DNA of 64,000 nucleotides from Geosiphon pyriformis. Lineage: Eukaryota; Glomeromycota; Glomeromycetes; Archaeosporales; Geosiphonaceae. The translations under genes were made by a program, and so were the position numbers. The notes under the pieces are model-generated. The model saw nothing but the letters and a program-made list of their open reading frames with translations. It was not told the origin of the DNA and ran no database searches. Numbering within the stretch: position 1 is the first letter of the stretch; each line of letters opens with the position of its first letter. The stretch is from the NCBI GenBank assembly GCA_016748015.1, contig JAAOMT010000128.1, positions 723,223-787,222 of the forward strand, in the 5' to 3' direction. Shown one piece after another: positions 61,419-64,000 of the stretch.

Positions 61419-62635
61419 TGATCACAACCAAAACAAAGAGTAAAAAAGCTGCACCTGATATCTGTCCTGAGATATCTAATAAAATTTCAACCAAAAAAGC
61501 TCTCTCTGTTGTAGAAGCAACTAGACAGAACATTTTAGAAGTCTTTTTTTTACCCAGTAATTATGATAAGTAGCCTTTGGTAGCCACTGAAGCAATTTCT
61601 TTATCTTTGGTTGGTTTCTCATCAGTCAAAGTTCCCTCAAAAAGACACATTTGAGTTAGTCCCAATATTGCCTCCACCCCAACTAAGAGCCCAAAAGTTT
61701 TTAATAATAGACTAGTTAACAAGCTGGTTTTCCTCTTCATAGCTTCTATATCTGGTGTTGCTAGCATTTCTTCTTTAAAAAAAATGGTCAAAAAGACCAA
61801 AAGTTCAAAAAAGTGAGAGCAGTTACTTGCCTCTACTATTATTACACCGAATCCCTTTGTGGTTCCTAATAGATCTTAAATGAAATCTCCATAGTATCAT
61901 CTGACACATCATTCAAGATGGGCCAAGATTAACCACTGGCTGTATTGCTAAATATGGTGTCTTTTGGCAGATCTTCGCCAGTTCTAGAAGCAAAACAATC
62001 TCCTTCTGTTGGGTCACCTGTTCTTGAGAACTGGGCTGATCAAATCGAAACTGAATTATCTCCTTCTCCTGTTTCTGGTGCTATTTCTAGTAGTGTTTGA
62101 GAAACTATTTCTAGTCATCAAAAGTTTGCTGGGTGGATGGTCTCCACTCTGGTGTCTGGTACTACTTTTAAGATCAAATTGGCTTATGTTAAGGCTGTGT
62201 TTTAATTAATACATGATTTCTTGGGTGCAAAGTCAGTATTAAAAGACAATGTGAAGCTGTTTTGTGTAAAGTTTGCTTCCCAAAGTATTTTGAATGCTGC
62301 TTTTCTGATTGAGCTTACAAGCTCTGTTCACTTTGCTTCTCTTAAAATTGCCAAGTCTTTGGTGGTTTCTGAGTTTGGTTCTTCTCCTGCTGCTGTTGCA
62401 TTATGTGATGTGCTCCTGAGTATGTTTGCTGCTAATATTAAGTCAGCTCTTAGTGTTTTTGGTGAAGTTTCTCATGTAGTGCTGAAGTCTACTGGTGTTT
62501 GGCAATATGTGATTGTTTACTTTAAAGAATTAGATACTGCTGTTTCTGCTTTTAATTACTGGTCAATTTTGGTGGACAAAGATAGTGTTCATATTCTTTT
62601 TCTTATTAATTAAAATGAGACAATTTTGTTTCATA
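61419..62635 (+). mobile_element. LINE ORF1 copy B (moderately preserved, truncated)
   Basis: Inverted relative to copy A. The start at 61419 reads M-I-T-T-K-T-K-S-K and DICPEISNKISTKKALSVVE. It is broken by a TAG (61570-61572), a TGA after KVPSKRHI (same codon as copy A) and several others. The longest clean piece, 62221-62613, reads KSVLKDNVKLFCVKFASQSI and LIELTSSVHFASLKIAKSLV, and its NYWSILVDKD keeps TGG where copy A has TAG. The match ends shortly after DEIRDI-equivalent bases near 62.64 kb, before the zinc-knuckle region, where the LTR of the next element begins. The product would be the RNA-binding ORF1 protein; it is dead. Confidence 0.78.
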
Positions 62636-62684
62636 ATCAGTTCAAGGCCAATGTTACCAGACGAAATTAGAGATATTATTTAGC

Positions 62685-63620
62685 ATAAAATTATCTTATA
62701 ATTCCTATCATTAATTAGCATCGTTTTAAATTATCACTTATTACATTAGCAAAAATGTCCGAAATTATCATTTAATTAATAACCCAAATTGTACACAACA
62801 CAAATGTAACCTAATTGCGATAATCAATCATGTAATACCCCGAACTATGTAACATTCAAAAGTTTACTGAAATTTATAGAAATTTGTCGAAATAATTAAT
62901 AGTTCACCGAAATATCTAATAATTCACAGAAATAACTTGTAGTTCACCAAAATGTATCTTTAGTTCAGTGAAATTGTAGAAAATAGCAAAATTCAAGTTT
63001 ATAGAATAGTGTTACGACAAGTTGTATAAAAAAAGAGCTTCTCTCTTCAAGAAAATATATTTTACTTTAGATTTAACAATTAGAATCATTCTTTACACAC
63101 AAAAACGAAATAAATATCAAATAATTCAAAAAATCAAATCCTAAATTATTTCACTTTTAAAATTAACTAATTCCTACTAAACAGTTTGAAATTGATTAGC
63201 TACCAATTTCAGTAAACTGTTAGTAACTCCAGATCTGGATAGAAAACGTTTCCCTTGACAGAAATTCTATTTCTTTTACATTTCTTTTATTTTTCTTTTA
63301 TTTTCTTATTACAATCATTAGGGTAGCCTACAGATGAGATTCCTGTAGAAGAGTTGACTTTTACAGCAAAGTAACTACACATTTTTAGTGAGCTTCCAGA
63401 TGAGCAATTCCTGGGAAAGAGTTGACGTTTACTACAACATAACTACATAAAAGCAACTGGCAAGGAATTGGCCATTCCACTCATAAGTCCAGCAGCTCAA
63501 ATTATAGGAGATAATTTGAGGATAAATTCAGTTATCGGAGGTTCAAACACTTCCCATAATCATAAATTAACAGCATTACAACAAACATACAAGAGCTAAG
63601 AAGAGACCAAAAACCTTTGG
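62685..63620 (+). mobile_element. LTR and leader of a younger Ty3-type element
   Basis: It aligns by eye with the decayed stretch at 27.85-28.72 kb and, for its first about 350 bp, with the reverse complement at 23.64-24.03 kb. A TATA box (TATAAAAAAAGAGC) lies near 63026. GC content is clearly higher than in the two old copies. Near 63620-63637 TTGGTAACATTTGGTGCTCT looks like a leader/primer-binding region. The exact LTR ends cannot be set without a second LTR from beyond the window. Confidence 0.65.
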
Positions 63621-63670
63621 TAACATTTGGTGCTCTCCCATAGAAACAACACAGCAAAAACAACTTCAAA

Positions 63671-64000
63671 GTGGCGACTACACTAAACACAACAACTCTA
63701 GAGTATTACCAATCAATTTACACCCACTGCAAGCAAAAATTCAACATTCCAGATGGAATTGAAATTGTCAAGAAATCAGTATACCAATACATTGAAAACC
63801 GCATCAACAATTATCTTTTTGGAAATTACAATATCTCAGAAGTTAGAAGCAATCTTTACAATAATTTAGCACACTATTCACAGTTGGAAACTGAAGACCT
63901 TAACAGTGAAACACTTGCCACTTACTTTCACGAACTTAATTTTAACATTATCAAATACTGTGAAGAAACATATCCAGTGCAGTCTCAATACACTATTGAT
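63671..64000 (+). CDS. Gag-like ORF of the Ty3-type element (5' part, runs off the edge)
   Basis: An uninterrupted frame runs from about 63671 (VATTLNTTTLEYYQSIYTHC; the in-frame ATG is not visible, GTG stands there) to the right edge. It is rich in Asn, Tyr and Thr (LFGNYNISEVRSNLYNNLAH, ETLATYFHELNFNIIKYCEE). The position after an LTR/leader and the composition suggest gag of the same element. Similar proteins are recalled from Rhizophagus-type genomes. No zinc knuckle is reached in the visible part. The openness over about 110 codons fits a recently active copy, although the missing ATG could mean a mutated start or an upstream exon. Confidence 0.6.
   Translation, partial: MATTLNTTTLEYYQSIYTHCKQKFNIPDGIEIVKKSVYQYIENRINNYLFGNYNISEVRSNLYNNLAHYSQLETEDLNSETLATYFHELNFNIIKYCEETYPVQSQYTID

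Noticed and set aside
1-64000. tRNA, 5S rRNA and other structural RNA genes
   Set aside because: I looked for A/B-box-like and cloverleaf patterns by eye in the gene islands and found none convincing; tRNAscan-SE or Infernal would be decisive.

Overview
The window looks like nuclear DNA of an AT-rich, intron-rich fungus, most probably an arbuscular mycorrhizal fungus (Glomeromycotina). Introns are short with GT..AG ends. The genes are fungal housekeeping genes, including a chitin-synthase activator. Compact gene islands alternate with very AT-rich blocks packed with dead LINE and Ty3-type retroelements. The lineage call rests on overall character and on recalled resemblance of the LINE and Ty3 families to those of Rhizophagus-type genomes, not on a marker gene.

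Layout. 1-10.5 kb: the tail of an unknown + strand gene; ALG8 (-) and MCD4/PIGN (-), two ER glycan-assembly enzymes in tandem; UBC12 (+), the NEDD8 E2. 12.6-17.4 kb: an SKT5/CHS4-like chitin synthase activator (+) facing a TLG1/syntaxin-6 SNARE (-). 17.5-38.7 kb: a gene-free AT block with remnants of LINE ORF1 and ORF2 and of two head-to-head Ty3-type elements; only one LINE ORF1 copy (33.5-35.7 kb) keeps normal base composition. 38.9-43.7 kb: RFC1 (+). 43.8-47.2 kb: a second AT block with another decayed LINE ORF1 copy. 47.9-50.2 kb: a broken Fanzor/TnpB-like RNA-guided nuclease gene (-), the most interesting item here. 50.4-60.6 kb: a dense island with VPS51, a CASC3/Barentsz-like protein, GATC, threonine aldolase (all +) and RPF1 (-). 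60.8-64.0 kb: two more LINE ORF1 copies, then an LTR and the open gag-like start of a younger Ty3-type element running off the right edge.

How the parts relate. The host genes cover ER glycan assembly (ALG8, MCD4), cell-wall chitin (SKT5), endosome-to-Golgi traffic (TLG1 and its tethering partner VPS51), replication (RFC1), neddylation (UBC12), mRNA fate (CASC3), mitochondrial translation (GATC), glycine/threonine metabolism (GLY1) and ribosome assembly (RPF1). The repeats record a strong G/C-to-A/T mutation process: the same LINE ORF1 occurs at several stages of decay, and the reverse transcriptase and protease active-site aspartates of the dead Ty3 copies read as asparagine. The Fanzor relic keeps codons for all three presumed RuvC acidic residues although its frame is broken by stops, frameshifts and a deletion.
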